Part shown: in pieces, positions 15,510 through 24,980 of the stretch
Position numbering within the stretch: the first letter of the stretch is position 1
Layout of the letters: the number at the start of each line of letters is the position of its first letter
Source: Erythrobacter sp. HL-111
Lineage (GTDB): Bacteria; Pseudomonadota; Alphaproteobacteria; Sphingomonadales; Sphingomonadaceae
NCBI RefSeq assembly: GCF_900105095.1
Contig: NZ_LT629743.1
Location: 1,426,001 to 1,490,000, forward strand
DNA length: 64,000 bases
Direction: 5' to 3'
Program-made: the position numbers and the translations under genes
The notes under the pieces: model-generated
The model's input: only the letters and a program-made list of their open reading frames with translations
Told to the model about the DNA's origin: nothing
The model's database searches: none

Positions 15510-16631
15510 ATGGCCCCCGCGCCGTTCAAGGTCCGCTGGACCGCCCGGCGCAACGCCGTTTTCGCACATCCCGCATTCCAGCACTGGGCGGCGAAACTGC
15601 CCCTAATTCGGCGAATCGCCCGTTCGCGCGCGGGCTCGATGTTCGACCTCGTCGTCGGCTTTTCCTATTCGCAGATCGCGCGCGCGGCGGTCGAGAGCGG
15701 ATTGCTCGACGTGCTGAAGGACGGGCCGCTGGGCGCCGCGGAGATCGCGCGGCGGATCGACCTCGGCGAAGAGGCCGCGCTGTGCCTGCTGCGCGCGGCG
15801 CGCTCGCTCGCTCTTGCCGAGGAAGTGGTCGAGGACGGCTGGATGCTGGGCGAACAGGGTGCGGTGCTGCAGGCCGATGCCGGCACGCAGGCGATGATCC
15901 GCCACCACCGCCTGCTTTACCGCGACCTCGAATCCCCGCTAGACCTGCTGCGCCGCGACCGCGCGGAACCGACCGAATTGTCGCGCTTCTGGTCCTATGT
16001 CGGCGCGCTGCACGGGGCCGCCGAAGCGGGCACCGGAACCAGCGAATATTCGCAGCTCATGGCGACTTCGCAGCGCTTCGTCGCGGACCAGGTGCTTGCC
16101 GCCTTCCGCTTTCCGGCGACCGGGCGCCTGCTCGACGTGGGCGGCGGGCACGGCGCGTTCCTGGGCCATGTCGGGCGGGCCTGTCCGCGGCTCGAGCTCG
16201 GCCTGTTCGACCTCCCCGAAGTTGTGGAAAACGCGCGCCGTCCGCTCGCCGAGGCGGTCGGGGCGGAGCGGGTGTCCTTCCACCCGGGCGATTTCTTCCG
16301 GGACCCGATTCCCGCCGGCTACGACCTCGTCTCGCTGGTCCGCATCCTGCACGATCACGACGACGGCCCGGCGCTTGACCTCCTCAGCAACATCCGCCGC
16401 GCGCTCGATCCGGGCAAGCGCCTGATGATCGCCGAACCGATGGCCCGCGTGCCCGGAGCGGAGGCGATGGGGGAGGCGTTCTTCGGATTCTACCTGTGGG
16501 CGATGGGATCGGGCCGGCCGCGATCGGAAAAGGAGATTCGCGCGATGCTCGCCGAGGCGGGATTCCGGCGCTCGCGCGGCGTGCCCACTCCCCAACCCGT
16601 CATCGCGAGCATTGTCGTGGCCGAGGCCTGA
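15510..16631 (+). CDS. crtF: hydroxyneurosporene O-methyltransferase
   Basis: SAM-dependent 1-hydroxycarotenoid O-methyltransferase, 373 residues. A winged-helix dimerisation part (GLLDVLKDGPLGAAEIARR) precedes the methyltransferase fold. The SAM-binding loop is LLDVGGGHGAFL, and LVRILHDHDD is the catalytic-His segment seen in acetylserotonin-type O-methyltransferases. It completes the crtCDF set for methoxylated carotenoids such as spheroidene-type pigments or bacteriorubixanthinal. No strong ribosome site precedes the ATG. Confidence 0.93.
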   Translation: MAPAPFKVRWTARRNAVFAHPAFQHWAAKLPLIRRIARSRAGSMFDLVVGFSYSQIARAAVESGLLDVLKDGPLGAAEIARRIDLGEEAALCLLRAARSLALAEEVVEDGWMLGEQGAVLQADAGTQAMIRHHRLLYRDLESPLDLLRRDRAEPTELSRFWSYVGALHGAAEAGTGTSEYSQLMATSQRFVADQVLAAFRFPATGRLLDVGGGHGAFLGHVGRACPRLELGLFDLPEVVENARRPLAEAVGAERVSFHPGDFFRDPIPAGYDLVSLVRILHDHDDGPALDLLSNIRRALDPGKRLMIAEPMARVPGAEAMGEAFFGFYLWAMGSGRPRSEKEIRAMLAEAGFRRSRGVPTPQPVIASIVVAEA

Positions 16632-16638
16632 CCGGCGT

Positions 16639-16656
16639 TGTCCAAAAAATTTGACA
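16639..16656. promoter_or_regulatory. PpsR/CrtJ site and promoter of bchC
   Basis: TGTCCAAAAAATTTGACA is an exact TGT-N12-ACA match. Its last six bases, TTGACA (16651-16656), form a perfect -35 hexamer, with a weak -10-like TAACAG after a 17-bp spacer, about 80 bp before the bchC start. Repressor binding would cover the -35. This promoter would drive bchCXYZ and, by readthrough, pufBALM. Confidence 0.8.
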
Positions 16657-16758
16657 GTCGTCTACGTAAGGCTTAACAGACAATTCCGAGTTGGTGATCT
16701 CGACCGTTCGAGTCGGCATCCATGCCGCTTCGGGTGGTGGCAAGCAGGAGCGAGCCGG

Positions 16759-17694
16759 ATGGACACATTGGCAGTCATTCTCGAAGGGCCCGAACGCCTG
16801 GCGCTCCGTTCGCTCGAACTGATGCCGATGCAGCCGGGCGACGTGCTCGTGGAAATCGCCTGGAGCGGAGTTTCGACCGGCACCGAAAAGCTTTTGTGGA
16901 CCGGCAGCATGCCGCCCTTCCCCGGAATGGGCTATCCGCTCGTCCCCGGTTACGAATCGGTCGGCCGGATCGTCGACGCGGGCGCAGAGGCAAAGGGCCG
17001 GATCGGCGACTGGGTCTTCGTGCCCGGCGCCAATTGCTATTCCGGCGCGCGCGGCCTGTTCGGCGGCACGGCGAGCCAGGTGATCGTCCCGTCCGCCCGC
17101 GTGCTGCCCGTTCCCGAACGGCTCGGCGAGGCGGGCGTGCTCTGCGCGCTCACCGCCACCGCGCTGCACGCGATCAACGGCGGCGACCTGCCCGATCTCA
17201 TCATCGGCCACGGCGTGCTCGGCCGGTTGCTCGCGCGCCTGACGCTCGCGCTCGGCGGCGAGGCGCCGACGGTGTGGGAAACCAATCCCGATCGCTGCCA
17301 CGGCGCGGCCGGCTATGCCGCGGTCCACCCGGAAGCGGACGAGCGCAAGGATTACCGCGCGATCTATGACGCCAGCGGGGATTCGAACATCGTCGACACG
17401 CTGGTCGCCCGCATGGCGAAGGGCGGCGAGATCGTCCTCGCCGGCTTCTATTCGGAACGCGTGAGCTTCGCCTTCCCCGCCGCCTTCATGAAGGAAGCCC
17501 GGCTGCGGATCGCCGCCGAATGGCAGGCGGACGACATCACCCAGACGCACGATCTCATCGAAACGGGTCGTCTCGACCTGGCCGGACTGGTCACCGATCG
17601 CCGTCCGGCCCGGGATGCTGGCGAGGCCTATCCGCAGGCCTTCAGCGATCCCGGTTGCCTGAAAATGGTTCTTGACTGGAGGGATTGCCGATGA
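16759..17694 (+). CDS. bchC: 3-hydroxyethyl bacteriochlorophyllide a dehydrogenase
   Basis: 311-residue medium-chain dehydrogenase-like protein that oxidises the 3-hydroxyethyl group to the 3-acetyl group. Segments typical of BchC are GVSTGTEKLLWTGSMPPFPGMGYPLVPGYESVG and LPDLIIGHGVLGRLLARLTLA (nucleotide fold). Start ATG at 16759; sequence upstream in the frame belongs to the promoter. It overlaps bchX by ATGA, first gene of the bchCXYZ-puf superoperon. Confidence 0.96.
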   Translation: MDTLAVILEGPERLALRSLELMPMQPGDVLVEIAWSGVSTGTEKLLWTGSMPPFPGMGYPLVPGYESVGRIVDAGAEAKGRIGDWVFVPGANCYSGARGLFGGTASQVIVPSARVLPVPERLGEAGVLCALTATALHAINGGDLPDLIIGHGVLGRLLARLTLALGGEAPTVWETNPDRCHGAAGYAAVHPEADERKDYRAIYDASGDSNIVDTLVARMAKGGEIVLAGFYSERVSFAFPAAFMKEARLRIAAEWQADDITQTHDLIETGRLDLAGLVTDRRPARDAGEAYPQAFSDPGCLKMVLDWRDCR

Positions 17695-18680
17695 CCATGC
17701 TTGAAAGCCACGACGCCGCGCTGCGCGAGGAAGCCGCGCAGGAACCCGATCCGGTGCACACCGGCGAGGTCACCAAGGAAACGCAGATCATCGCGATCTA
17801 CGGCAAGGGCGGTTCGGGCAAGAGCTTCGCGCTTGCCAACCTCAGCTACATGATGGCCCAGCAGGGCAAGCGCGTCCTGCTGATCGGCTGCGATCCCAAG
17901 TCCGACACCACCAGCCTGCTGTTCGGCGGCAAGTCGACCCCCTCGATCATCGAGACGAGTTCGAAGAAGAAGCTCGCCGGCGAGGAAATCGGCATCGAGG
18001 ACGTGTGCTTCCAGCGTGACGGCGTGTTCGCGATGGAGCTCGGCGGGCCGGAGGTCGGCCGCGGCTGCGGCGGGCGCGGGATCATCCACGGGTTCGAGAC
18101 CCTCGAAAAGCTCGGTTTCCACGACTGGGGCTTCGATTACGTCCTGCTCGACTTCCTCGGCGACGTGGTGTGCGGCGGGTTCGGCCTGCCGATCGCGCGC
18201 GACATGTGCCAGAAGGTGATCGTGGTCGGATCGAACGACCTGCAATCGCTCTACGTCGCCAACAATGTCTGCCACGCGGTCGAATATTTCCGCAAGATGG
18301 GCGGCAATGTCGGCGTCGCCGGGATGATCGTGAACAAGGATGACGGCACGGGCGAGGCGCAGGCCTTCGCCGAAGCGGTCGGCATCCCGGTGCTCACCGC
18401 CATCCCCGCGCACGAGGACATCCGCCGGAAATCCGCGAACTACCAGATCATCGGCAAGCCCGACAGCGAATGGGGCGGCCTGTTCGAAACGCTTGCGGCC
18501 AATGTCGCGGCCGCCCCGCCGCTCCAGCCCAAGCCGCTCGACCAGGACGGGCTGCTCGGCCTGTTCAAACCCGAGGACACCGGCGGCAACGTCACGCTGA
18601 TCCCGGCGACCCAGGCCGACATGCGCGGCGGCGTGTTCGAAGAAAAACCCTCCCTCGAAGTGATCTACGACGAGGTCTGA
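17691..18680 (+). CDS. bchX: chlorophyllide a reductase iron protein subunit X
   Basis: NifH-like ATP-dependent electron donor of chlorophyllide a reductase (BchXYZ), which reduces ring B. 329 residues. The P-loop is YGKGGSGKS, and the Cys ligands of the shared [4Fe-4S] cluster lie in GRGCGGRG and DVVCGGFG. An N-terminal extension of about 30 residues before the P-loop strand is normal for BchX. Start is ATG at 17691, overlapping the bchC stop as ATGA. Confidence 0.97.
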   Translation: MTMLESHDAALREEAAQEPDPVHTGEVTKETQIIAIYGKGGSGKSFALANLSYMMAQQGKRVLLIGCDPKSDTTSLLFGGKSTPSIIETSSKKKLAGEEIGIEDVCFQRDGVFAMELGGPEVGRGCGGRGIIHGFETLEKLGFHDWGFDYVLLDFLGDVVCGGFGLPIARDMCQKVIVVGSNDLQSLYVANNVCHAVEYFRKMGGNVGVAGMIVNKDDGTGEAQAFAEAVGIPVLTAIPAHEDIRRKSANYQIIGKPDSEWGGLFETLAANVAAAPPLQPKPLDQDGLLGLFKPEDTGGNVTLIPATQADMRGGVFEEKPSLEVIYDEV

Positions 18681-18682
18681 CC

Positions 18683-20284
18683 ATGAGCGACTTCAACCCC
18701 ACCTCCGAAACCCGCGATTCGGACACTCTCGGCGAGGCCGCAGGCGAACTGCGCGCGCCCGACCGCATCGATCTCGCCAGCGCGCCCGAGGCGCCCGTGG
18801 CCGAGGGAAGCGGCTGCCACGGCGGCAAGGAACGGATGCTCGAAGCCGCGAAGGCCGCGGGCAAGAGCGACATCCTCGAGCAATACGCCAAGGACTATCC
18901 GGTCGATCCGAACGCCGGGCCGCACGACCAGCCGCAGAGCATGTGCCCGGCCTTCGGCTCCCTGCGCGTCGGCCTGAGGATGCGGCGGACCGCGACGGTG
19001 CTGTCGGGCTCGGCCTGCTGCGTCTATGGCCTGACCTTCACCTCGCATTTCTACGGTGCGCGCCGCACGGTCGGCTATGTCCCGTTCAATTCGGAAACGC
19101 TCGTCACAGGCAAGCTGTTCGAGGACATCAAGGAAGCGGTCGAAGGCCTTGCCGACCCGGAGAAATACGACGCGATCGTGGTAACGAACCTGTGCGTCCC
19201 AACCGCTTCGGGCGTGCCGCTGCGCCTGCTGAAGAAACAGATCAACGGGGTCCGCATCATCGGCATCGACGTGCCGGGCTTCGGCGTGCCGACCCATGCC
19301 GAGGCGAAGGACATCCTCGCCGGCGCGATGCTCAATTATGCCCGCGAGGAGGTTGAACAGGGTCCCGTCGCCGCTCCGCGCGAACGCACGGACAAGCCCA
19401 CGGTGACGCTTCTGGGCGAGATGTTCCCGGCCGATCCGGTGGTCATCGGGCAGATGCTCGAACCACTGGGCCTCGCCGCCGGGCCGGTCGTCCCGACCCG
19501 CGAATGGCGCGAACTCTATTCGGCGCTCGACGGGTCGGTGGTCGCCGCGATCCACCCCTTCTACACTGCCGCGATCCGCGAATTCGAAGCGGCGGGGCGG
19601 CCGATCATCGGCTCCGCCCCGGTCGGCGCCGACGGCACCGCCGCCTGGCTCGACGCCGTGGGCGAGGCGATGGGCCTCCCCCGCGACAAGGTCGACGGGG
19701 TCAAGAACGCCATGATCGGCGCGATCAGGGGGGCGCTTTCGGGCTCCCAGATCAAGGGCCGGATCACGGTGTCGGGCTATGAGGGTTCGGAACTCCTCGT
19801 CGCCCGCCTGCTGGTCGAAAGCGGCGCCGAGGTGCCCTATGTCGGCAGCGCCTGCCCCAGGACGAAGTGGTCGGATCCCGACCGCGAATGGCTCGAGGCG
19901 CGCGGCTGCCGGGTGAACTATCGCGCCAGCCTCGAACAGGACATCGCCGCGATCGAGGAATTCCGCCCCGATCTTGCGATCGGCACGACCCCGGTCGTCC
20001 AGCACGCGAAGACGAAGGCGATCCCCTCGCTCTACTTCACCAATCTCATCTCGGCCCGGCCGCTGATGGGTCCGGCGGGCGCAGGCAGCCTTGCCACGGT
20101 GATCAACGGCGCGCTCCACAACAAGGAACGCTTCGACACGATGCGCGACTTCTTCGAGGGCGTCGGGACCGAACACGCCGCCGGCGTCTGGGAGGACACG
20201 CCCGTCGACCGGCCCAAGTTCCGCAAGAAATACGCGGCCCTCAACGAGGCGGCGCGCAAGGCATCGGAGGCGATCGGCACATGA
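18683..20284 (+). CDS. bchY: chlorophyllide a reductase subunit Y
   Basis: NifD-like subunit of chlorophyllide a reductase, 533 residues. The conserved N-terminal cluster/substrate region is [44 protein letters not shown]-terminal half with [25 protein letters not shown] follows. A poorly conserved, acidic N-terminal stretch of about 60 residues precedes the core. Two bases separate it from bchX; its stop overlaps a 24-codon frame leading into bchZ. Confidence 0.97.
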   Translation: MSDFNPTSETRDSDTLGEAAGELRAPDRIDLASAPEAPVAEGSGCHGGKERMLEAAKAAGKSDILEQYAKDYPVDPNAGPHDQPQSMCPAFGSLRVGLRMRRTATVLSGSACCVYGLTFTSHFYGARRTVGYVPFNSETLVTGKLFEDIKEAVEGLADPEKYDAIVVTNLCVPTASGVPLRLLKKQINGVRIIGIDVPGFGVPTHAEAKDILAGAMLNYAREEVEQGPVAAPRERTDKPTVTLLGEMFPADPVVIGQMLEPLGLAAGPVVPTREWRELYSALDGSVVAAIHPFYTAAIREFEAAGRPIIGSAPVGADGTAAWLDAVGEAMGLPRDKVDGVKNAMIGAIRGALSGSQIKGRITVSGYEGSELLVARLLVESGAEVPYVGSACPRTKWSDPDREWLEARGCRVNYRASLEQDIAAIEEFRPDLAIGTTPVVQHAKTKAIPSLYFTNLISARPLMGPAGAGSLATVINGALHNKERFDTMRDFFEGVGTEHAAGVWEDTPVDRPKFRKKYAALNEAARKASEAIGT

Positions 20285-20355
20285 TGACACACGTTCCCGA
20301 CCACGGCGCCTCCGGTTTCGCCGCGATCTCCCGTCAGGAAGGAGGACAGGCATGA
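20281..20355 (+). CDS. possible 24-residue coupling ORF between bchY and bchZ
   Basis: The frame opens with ATG ATG and overlaps the bchY stop as ATGATGA; it ends in TGA overlapping the bchZ ATG. It encodes a short soluble peptide beginning [12 protein letters not shown]. Its last codons are the bchZ ribosome site (AAGGAGGACAGGC). It could keep ribosomes moving from bchY to bchZ or could be chance; there is no independent evidence that it makes a stable product. Confidence 0.3.
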   Translation: MMTHVPDHGASGFAAISRQEGGQA

Positions 20356-21797
20356 CTCTCGTTCTCGATCACGACAGGGCTGGCGGCTACTGGGGCGCGA
20401 CCTACGTCTTCACCGCGGTGAAGGGCCTGCAGGTCATCATCGACGGCCCCGTCGGCTGCGAGAACCTGCCGGTGACCTCGGTGCTGCATTACACCGATGC
20501 CCTGCCCCCGCACGAACTGCCGATCGTCGTGACCGGCCTCGCCGAGGAAGAGCTCGGCAAGACCGGGACCGAAGGCGCGATGAGGCGGGCCTGGGAAACG
20601 CTCGATCCGGAACTGCCCGCCGTCGTCGTGACGGGCTCCATCGCCGAGATGATCGGTGGCGGCGTCACGCCGCAGGGCACGAACATCAAGCGTTTCCTCC
20701 CGCGCACGATCGACGAGGACCAGTGGCAATCGGCCGATCGCGCGCTGACCTGGCTGTGGACCGAATTCGGCCCCAAGAAGGTCCCCGCGCGAAAGCCGCG
20801 CAAGGAAGGCGAAAAGCCGGTCGTCAACATCATCGGCCCGAGCTACGGCATGTTCAACATGCCGAGCGACCTTGCCGAGATCAGGCGGCTGGTCGAGGGC
20901 ATCGGGGCCGAAGTCGGGATGGTCTTCCCGCTCGGCAGCCACCTTGCCGATATCCGCCAGCTCGGCACGGCGGACGCGAACGTCTGCATGTACCGCGAGT
21001 TCGGGCGGAACCTGTGCGAAACGCTCGAGATCCCGTATTTCCAGGCGCCGATCGGGCTCAGCTCGACGACCAAGTTCCTGCGCGCCCTGGGTGAGGAACT
21101 CGGGCTCGATCCCGAACCCTTCATCGAGCGCGAGAAGCACACCACGATCAAGCCGCTGTGGGACCTGTGGCGCTCGGTCACGCAGGATTTCTTCGGCACG
21201 GCGAGCTTCGGCATCGTCGCCAACGAAACCTATGCCCGCGGCATCCGCCACTTCCTCGAGGACGACATGGGCCTGCCCTGCACCATGGCGGTGTCGCGCT
21301 GCGCCGGGGTCAAGCCGAAGAACGAGGACGTGCGCGAACAGATCGCGGCGAACCCGCCGCTCGTCATGTTCGGCAGCTACAACGAACGCATGTACATGGC
21401 CGAATGCGGGGCGCGCGGCATGTTCATCCCGGCGAGCTTCCCGGGCGCGGCGATCCGCCGCCACACGGGCACGCCCTTTATGGGCTATGCCGGGGCGACC
21501 TATCTCGTCCAGGAGGTGTGCAACGCGCTGTTCGATGCGCTGTTCTACATCCTCCCGCTCGGCACCGATCTCGACAAGGTCGATGCGACGCCGGCGAAGA
21601 ACGAGCCCGAATTGACCTGGGACAAGGACGCCAAGGCCGAGCTCGATAGGCTCGTCGAAGAACAGCCGGTCCTGATCCGCATTTCCGCCGCCAAGCGCCT
21701 GCGCGACGCGGCCGAACGGACCGCCCGCCGCCGCGGCGACCGGGTGGTGACCATCGAATGCCTCGCCGAGGGGCGCCTCCAGGGAGAGACTGCGTGA
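20352..21797 (+). CDS. bchZ: chlorophyllide a reductase subunit Z
   Basis: NifK-like subunit forming the catalytic heterotetramer with BchY. 481 residues, starting [20 protein letters not shown], followed by [26 protein letters not shown], the invariant BchZ N-terminus. A light-independent-reductase C-terminal domain is present at about 430-480. Strong ribosome site AAGGAGG 7 nt upstream of the ATG. Last bch gene before puf; pufQ does not follow. Confidence 0.97.
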   Translation: MTLVLDHDRAGGYWGATYVFTAVKGLQVIIDGPVGCENLPVTSVLHYTDALPPHELPIVVTGLAEEELGKTGTEGAMRRAWETLDPELPAVVVTGSIAEMIGGGVTPQGTNIKRFLPRTIDEDQWQSADRALTWLWTEFGPKKVPARKPRKEGEKPVVNIIGPSYGMFNMPSDLAEIRRLVEGIGAEVGMVFPLGSHLADIRQLGTADANVCMYREFGRNLCETLEIPYFQAPIGLSSTTKFLRALGEELGLDPEPFIEREKHTTIKPLWDLWRSVTQDFFGTASFGIVANETYARGIRHFLEDDMGLPCTMAVSRCAGVKPKNEDVREQIAANPPLVMFGSYNERMYMAECGARGMFIPASFPGAAIRRHTGTPFMGYAGATYLVQEVCNALFDALFYILPLGTDLDKVDATPAKNEPELTWDKDAKAELDRLVEEQPVLIRISAAKRLRDAAERTARRRGDRVVTIECLAEGRLQGETA

Positions 21798-21953
21798 TGC
21801 GCGCAGCCGCCCTTCTCCCGGAAGGACACACGCCGGCGACGGCGCGACCGAATGCCCGCTTGCGGGCGACCAAATCCACGTGGGGGATCACGCGGGGATG
21901 CCGACGGGGGCCTTCGGGCTCCCACTCAAACCCAACTGAACGGAGACATACCA
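21798..21953 (+). promoter_or_regulatory. puf leader with two hairpins (no pufQ)
   Basis: 156-bp gap between bchZ and pufB. It holds a hairpin GCCCGC-TT-GCGGGC (21854-21867) and a second stem of seven pairs closed by a TTCG tetraloop (GGGGGCCTTCGGGCTCCC, 21906-21923), 30 bp before pufB. There is no pufQ, no TGT-N12-ACA site and no confident -35/-10. The hairpins may define the 5' end of a processed puf mRNA or attenuate readthrough. An open frame crossing this leader is judged non-coding. Confidence 0.55.
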
Positions 21954-22130
21954 ATGACAGATCCGAACCCCGGCGGTGAGCGGGTGGGAACCTACCTCAC
22001 GCCCGAAGAAGCCCAGGAAATCCACAAGGGCTTCATGTCGACCTTCACCCTCTATGTCGTCATCGCGATCGTCGCGCATGCGCTGATGTGGGCCTACAAG
22101 CCCTGGTTCGGCGGCGGCTTCGGCCTCTGA
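21954..22130 (+). CDS. pufB: light-harvesting complex 1 beta subunit
   Basis: 58-residue core-antenna polypeptide. It has an N-terminal polar part, then one membrane helix. The bacteriochlorophyll-ligating His is in VAHALMWAYKPWF, with the downstream Trp residues that tune pigment absorption. CGGAGA precedes the ATG by 8 nt. It pairs with PufA to form the LH1 ring. Confidence 0.97.
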   Translation: MTDPNPGGERVGTYLTPEEAQEIHKGFMSTFTLYVVIAIVAHALMWAYKPWFGGGFGL

Positions 22131-22198
22131 TCGATCGCCTGACCGGCCACGCGCCGGACAGACATCCGGTCAAGAGGTTACACTGAAAGGAATTTCTC

Positions 22199-22393
22199 AT
22201 GTGGAGAATCTGGTTCTACTTCGACATCCGTCGGGCTCTGGTGGGCCTGCACGTCGTTCTCGCCGTGCTCGCCTTCACCATCCACTTCATCCTGCTCAGC
22301 ACGGATCGCTACAACTGGCTTGAAAACGCCCCCGGCACCACGGCGCCGGCTCAGGCGGCTATCGAGCAGTCGGAAGCCCCGACCGCCGGCTAG
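22199..22393 (+). CDS. pufA: light-harvesting complex 1 alpha subunit
   Basis: 64 residues, beginning MWRIWFYFDIRRALVGLHVVLAVLAF, the classical LH1-alpha start. The Bchl-ligand His is in FTIHFILLSTDRYNWL. A C-terminal tail rich in Ala, Pro and Glu follows. Ribosome site AAAGGA upstream. 68 bp after pufB. Confidence 0.97.
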   Translation: MWRIWFYFDIRRALVGLHVVLAVLAFTIHFILLSTDRYNWLENAPGTTAPAQAAIEQSEAPTAG

Positions 22394-22413
22394 CCCTTGC
22401 CGAAATGTGAGGG

Positions 22414-22479
22414 GGCAGGTTCGCCTGCCTGCCTCCTGACACTTCTGACGAAACCTTCAAAGCCCGCCGGTCAGGCGGG
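22414..22479 (+). other. pufA-pufL intercistronic stem-loops
   Basis: Two consecutive hairpins: GGCAGG-TTCG-CCTGCC (22414-22429) and CCCGCC-GGTCA-GGCGGG (22463-22479). In purple bacteria such a structure between pufA and pufL protects the upstream pufBA mRNA from 3' decay and gives the excess of LH1 over reaction-centre subunits; the same role is inferred here. The second hairpin ends 13 bp before the pufL start. Confidence 0.7.
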
Positions 22480-22491
22480 GAGGATGGACCT

Positions 22492-23316
22492 ATGGCGCTC
22501 CTTAGTTTCGAGCGGAAATACCGCGTGCGCGGCGGCACCTTGATCGGCGGCGACCTTTTCGACTTCTGGGTCGGGCCGTTTTATGTCGGCTTCTTCGGGG
22601 TGACGACGGCTCTCAGCGCGCTGCTCGGCACCGCGCTCATCTTCGCCGCCGCCGTCGAAGGGCCGACACTCAACCCCTGGCTGATCGACATCCAGCCGCC
22701 GGCGATCGAGGCCGGACTTTCGCTCGCCCCGCTGAGCGAGGGCGGGTACTGGCAGATCATCACCGCCTGCGCGGTCGTTGCCTTCTACTCCTGGGTTTTC
22801 CGGCAGGCCGAGATCTCGCGCAAGCTGGGGATGGGCTATCACGTGCCGGTCGCCTTCAGCATCGCCGTGTTCGCCTATGTCACCCTCAACGTCATCCGTC
22901 CTCTGTGGATGGGCGCGTGGGGACACGGCTTTCCCTACGGCATCTGGAGCCACCTCGATTGGGTCTCCAACACCGGGTACATGTACGTGAACTTCCACTA
23001 CAACCCGGTCCACATGCTGGCGATCGCCTTCTTCTTCACGAACTGCCTCGCTCTCGCGCTGCATGGCGGCCTCGTCCTTTCGGCGGTGAACCCGTCCAAC
23101 GGAACCAACGTGAAGACGCCCGAATACGAAGACACCTATTTCCGTGACTTCATCGGCTATTCGGTCGGCACGCTGGGCATCCACCGTGTCGGGCTCTTCC
23201 TCGCGCTCAACGCGGGGTTCTGGAGCGCCATCTGCATCGTGATTTCAGGCACCCTTTATGTCGGCAGCTGGCCGGAATTCTGGGATTTCTGGAAGAAGAT
23301 CCCAATCTGGTCGTGA
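22492..23316 (+). CDS. pufL: photosynthetic reaction centre L subunit
   Basis: 274-residue L chain with five membrane helices, beginning [17 protein letters not shown]. Cofactor ligands by counting: accessory-Bchl His154, special-pair His174, and iron-ligand His191 and His231, with Glu213 and Asp214 near QB. This is the standard Rhodobacter numbering shifted by one. No missing ligand. Ribosome site GGGGAGGA upstream. Confidence 0.98.
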   Translation: MALLSFERKYRVRGGTLIGGDLFDFWVGPFYVGFFGVTTALSALLGTALIFAAAVEGPTLNPWLIDIQPPAIEAGLSLAPLSEGGYWQIITACAVVAFYSWVFRQAEISRKLGMGYHVPVAFSIAVFAYVTLNVIRPLWMGAWGHGFPYGIWSHLDWVSNTGYMYVNFHYNPVHMLAIAFFFTNCLALALHGGLVLSAVNPSNGTNVKTPEYEDTYFRDFIGYSVGTLGIHRVGLFLALNAGFWSAICIVISGTLYVGSWPEFWDFWKKIPIWS

Positions 23317-23330
23317 GGAGCACCTGAACC

Positions 23331-24254
23331 ATGGCGACTTATCAAAACATCTTCACGCAGGTCCAGGTAATCGGACCGCCCGAAATGGGTATCCCCCTCG
23401 CTCCGGAGGAGGACATCCGCATCCCGTCGACGGGCAACAACTACTGGCTCGGCAAGATCGGCCAGGCCCAGTTCGGCCCGGTCTACCTCGGCTGGCTCGG
23501 CACGGCCTCGCTCGTCTTCGGGACGATCGCGTTCCTGATCATCGGGTTCAATTACTGGGACCAGGTCAACTGGAGCCCGCAGGCCTTCATCCGCGAACTG
23601 TTCTGGCTCTCGCTCGATCCCCCGGGTCCCGAATACGGTTTCAGCCTGTTCGTCCCGCTGAACGAGGGGGGCTGGTTCATCCTGACGGGCGGGTTCCTCA
23701 CGGCGGCGGTGCTGCTGTGGTGGCTGCGGACCTATTCGCGGGCCAAGGCGCTCGGCATGGGGATGCACATTCCCTGGGCCTTCGCCAGCGCGATCTGGCT
23801 GTTCCTGGTGCTGGGCTTCATCCGCCCGCTCCTGCTCGGCCAGTGGTCGGAAGCGGTGCCCTACGGCATCTTCTCCCACCTCGACTGGACCAACAACTTC
23901 TCGCTGATCTACGGCAACCTGTTCTACAACCCGTTCCACGCGCTCTCGATCGTGTTCCTCTACGGTTCGGCGGTCCTGTTCGCGATGCACGGGGCAACGA
24001 TCCTCGCGGTGGGCCGCTATGGCGGCGAGCGCGAGATCGAGCAGATCACCGACCGCGGCACCGCTTCGGAACGCGCGGCGCTGTTCTGGCGGTGGACCAT
24101 GGGCTTCAACGCCTCGATGGAATCCATCCACCGCTGGGCCTGGTGGTTCGCGGTCCTGACCACGCTCACGGGCGGCATCGGGATCCTGCTGACCGGGACC
24201 GTGGTCGACAACTGGTATGTCTGGGCGCAGGAGCACTACTACGCTCCCAAGTGA
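23331..24254 (+). CDS. pufM: photosynthetic reaction centre M subunit
   Basis: 307-residue M chain. It begins [46 protein letters not shown] holds the accessory- and special-pair His residues, and later AMHGATIL and SIHRWAWW hold the iron ligands. It ends in HYYAPK. No pufC or pufX follows; the operon ends here with two strong hairpins. Confidence 0.98.
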   Translation: MATYQNIFTQVQVIGPPEMGIPLAPEEDIRIPSTGNNYWLGKIGQAQFGPVYLGWLGTASLVFGTIAFLIIGFNYWDQVNWSPQAFIRELFWLSLDPPGPEYGFSLFVPLNEGGWFILTGGFLTAAVLLWWLRTYSRAKALGMGMHIPWAFASAIWLFLVLGFIRPLLLGQWSEAVPYGIFSHLDWTNNFSLIYGNLFYNPFHALSIVFLYGSAVLFAMHGATILAVGRYGGEREIEQITDRGTASERAALFWRWTMGFNASMESIHRWAWWFAVLTTLTGGIGILLTGTVVDNWYVWAQEHYYAPK

Positions 24255-24265
24255 CGCGCCCGCAC

Positions 24266-24299
24266 GGCGAAGGACCGCACGGTGCGGCGGTCCTTCGCC
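24266..24299 (+). terminator. 13-bp perfect hairpin after pufM
   Basis: GGCGAAGGACCGC pairs exactly with GCGGTCCTTCGCC across an 8-nt loop, 11 bp after the pufM stop. There is no T-tract directly after it. It is more likely a 3' stabiliser of the puf transcript, working with the terminator that follows. Confidence 0.7.
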
Positions 24300-24316
24300 G
24301 GTCGGCCTCGACAGGA

Positions 24317-24357
24317 AAGCCCGGCCCGCCCCATGGCGCGGCCGGGCTTCTTCTTTC
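24317..24357 (+). terminator. Rho-independent terminator of the puf operon
   Basis: Stem AAGCCCGGCC/GGCCGGGCTT (24317-24326 and 24340-24349) with a 13-nt loop, followed by TTCTTCTTTC. Good stem plus T-rich tail on the plus strand. Confidence 0.8.
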
Positions 24358-24419
24358 GTGGCCGAAGGGATCGCGGATAAGCGCCGGCGCTCACCGCGCC
24401 ATGGCGGGCGTTATCGCCT

Positions 24420-24461
24420 TGGCGTGATCGCGGTGGCATAATCGCGGTGGCGTGATCGCGC
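24420..24461. repeat. 14-bp tandem repeat, three copies
   Basis: TGGCGTGATCGCGG, TGGCATAATCGCGG and TGGCGTGATCGCGC in direct succession, in the convergent gap (24255-24509) between pufM and the leftward membrane gene. That gap otherwise holds only the two puf terminator hairpins; no gene is seen in it. Confidence 0.6.
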
Positions 24462-24509
24462 TGGCCCGAACGCGGGGCTTGTCCGCCGGGCGCAACGACC
24501 CGCGAAACG

Positions 24510-24782
24510 TCAGCCCCGCTCCCCGCCCTCGCCACCGCCCCCACTTCGCAGGCGCAGGTCGAGCAGGTGGAGCGGCAGCGACAGCGCGAGCGGCAGCGCC
24601 ACCAGCGGCCAGGCGGCCCCGGTCAGCGCGCCCCTCAGGCCCAGGACCAGCAGCGCCGCAGGGCCAAGCAGGCCGGCAAGCGCGCGCCAGCTCCACCCGC
24701 CCCGGCGCAGCCACAGGGCCTCGAGCGCGAGGACCGCGAGGATCAGGTCGGCCGCGTGGCCGGTTTCGAACAGCCAGGACAT
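24510..24782 (-). CDS. hypothetical membrane protein after tspO
   Basis: 90 residues, start MSWLFETGHAADLILAVLALEALWLRRGG, with about three hydrophobic segments and a Gly/Glu-rich tail. Not recognised. It is the last leftward gene of the bchG-pucC-bchP-tspO run but is separated from tspO by 198 bp that show no gene. The frame reaches 24854 upstream but without a ribosome site, so the ATG at 24782 is preferred. Confidence 0.65.
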   Translation of the reverse strand: MSWLFETGHAADLILAVLALEALWLRRGGWSWRALAGLLGPAALLVLGLRGALTGAAWPLVALPLALSLPLHLLDLRLRSGGGGEGGERG

Positions 24783-24980
24783 GGCGCGGCTTTCCCTTGG
24801 GTTTGACGGCGAACGCGGGTGTGCCACAGGAAAAGCCGCCCGCGCCAGCCCCATGCCTTGCGCGGGGGCGATCGGGGGCAGCGGCCAGCCGGGAAAGCCG
24901 CCGCGATCGATCGGGGAGGGCCGCAGGCGTGCGCGGGCGAGCGCGTCAGGCCCGATCCCGGCGAGCCTGCGGCGGATGGT

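Noticed and set aside
12990..15584. Single open frame of 864 codons on the minus strand covering crtC and crtD
   Set aside because: Only its 3' third encodes CrtC. The 5' two thirds run through crtD in another frame and look like high-GC shadow (Arg/Ala/Gly-rich, no domain).
21758..21979. 73-codon frame across the puf leader as a possible pufQ
   Set aside because: No hydrophobic segment and no similarity to PufQ as I know it; it reads into pufB in another frame.
24420..24461. Tandem repeats considered as a CRISPR array
   Set aside because: Units are 14 bp and abut directly without spacers; no cas genes in the window. The same holds for 7272-7331 and 55951-55995.
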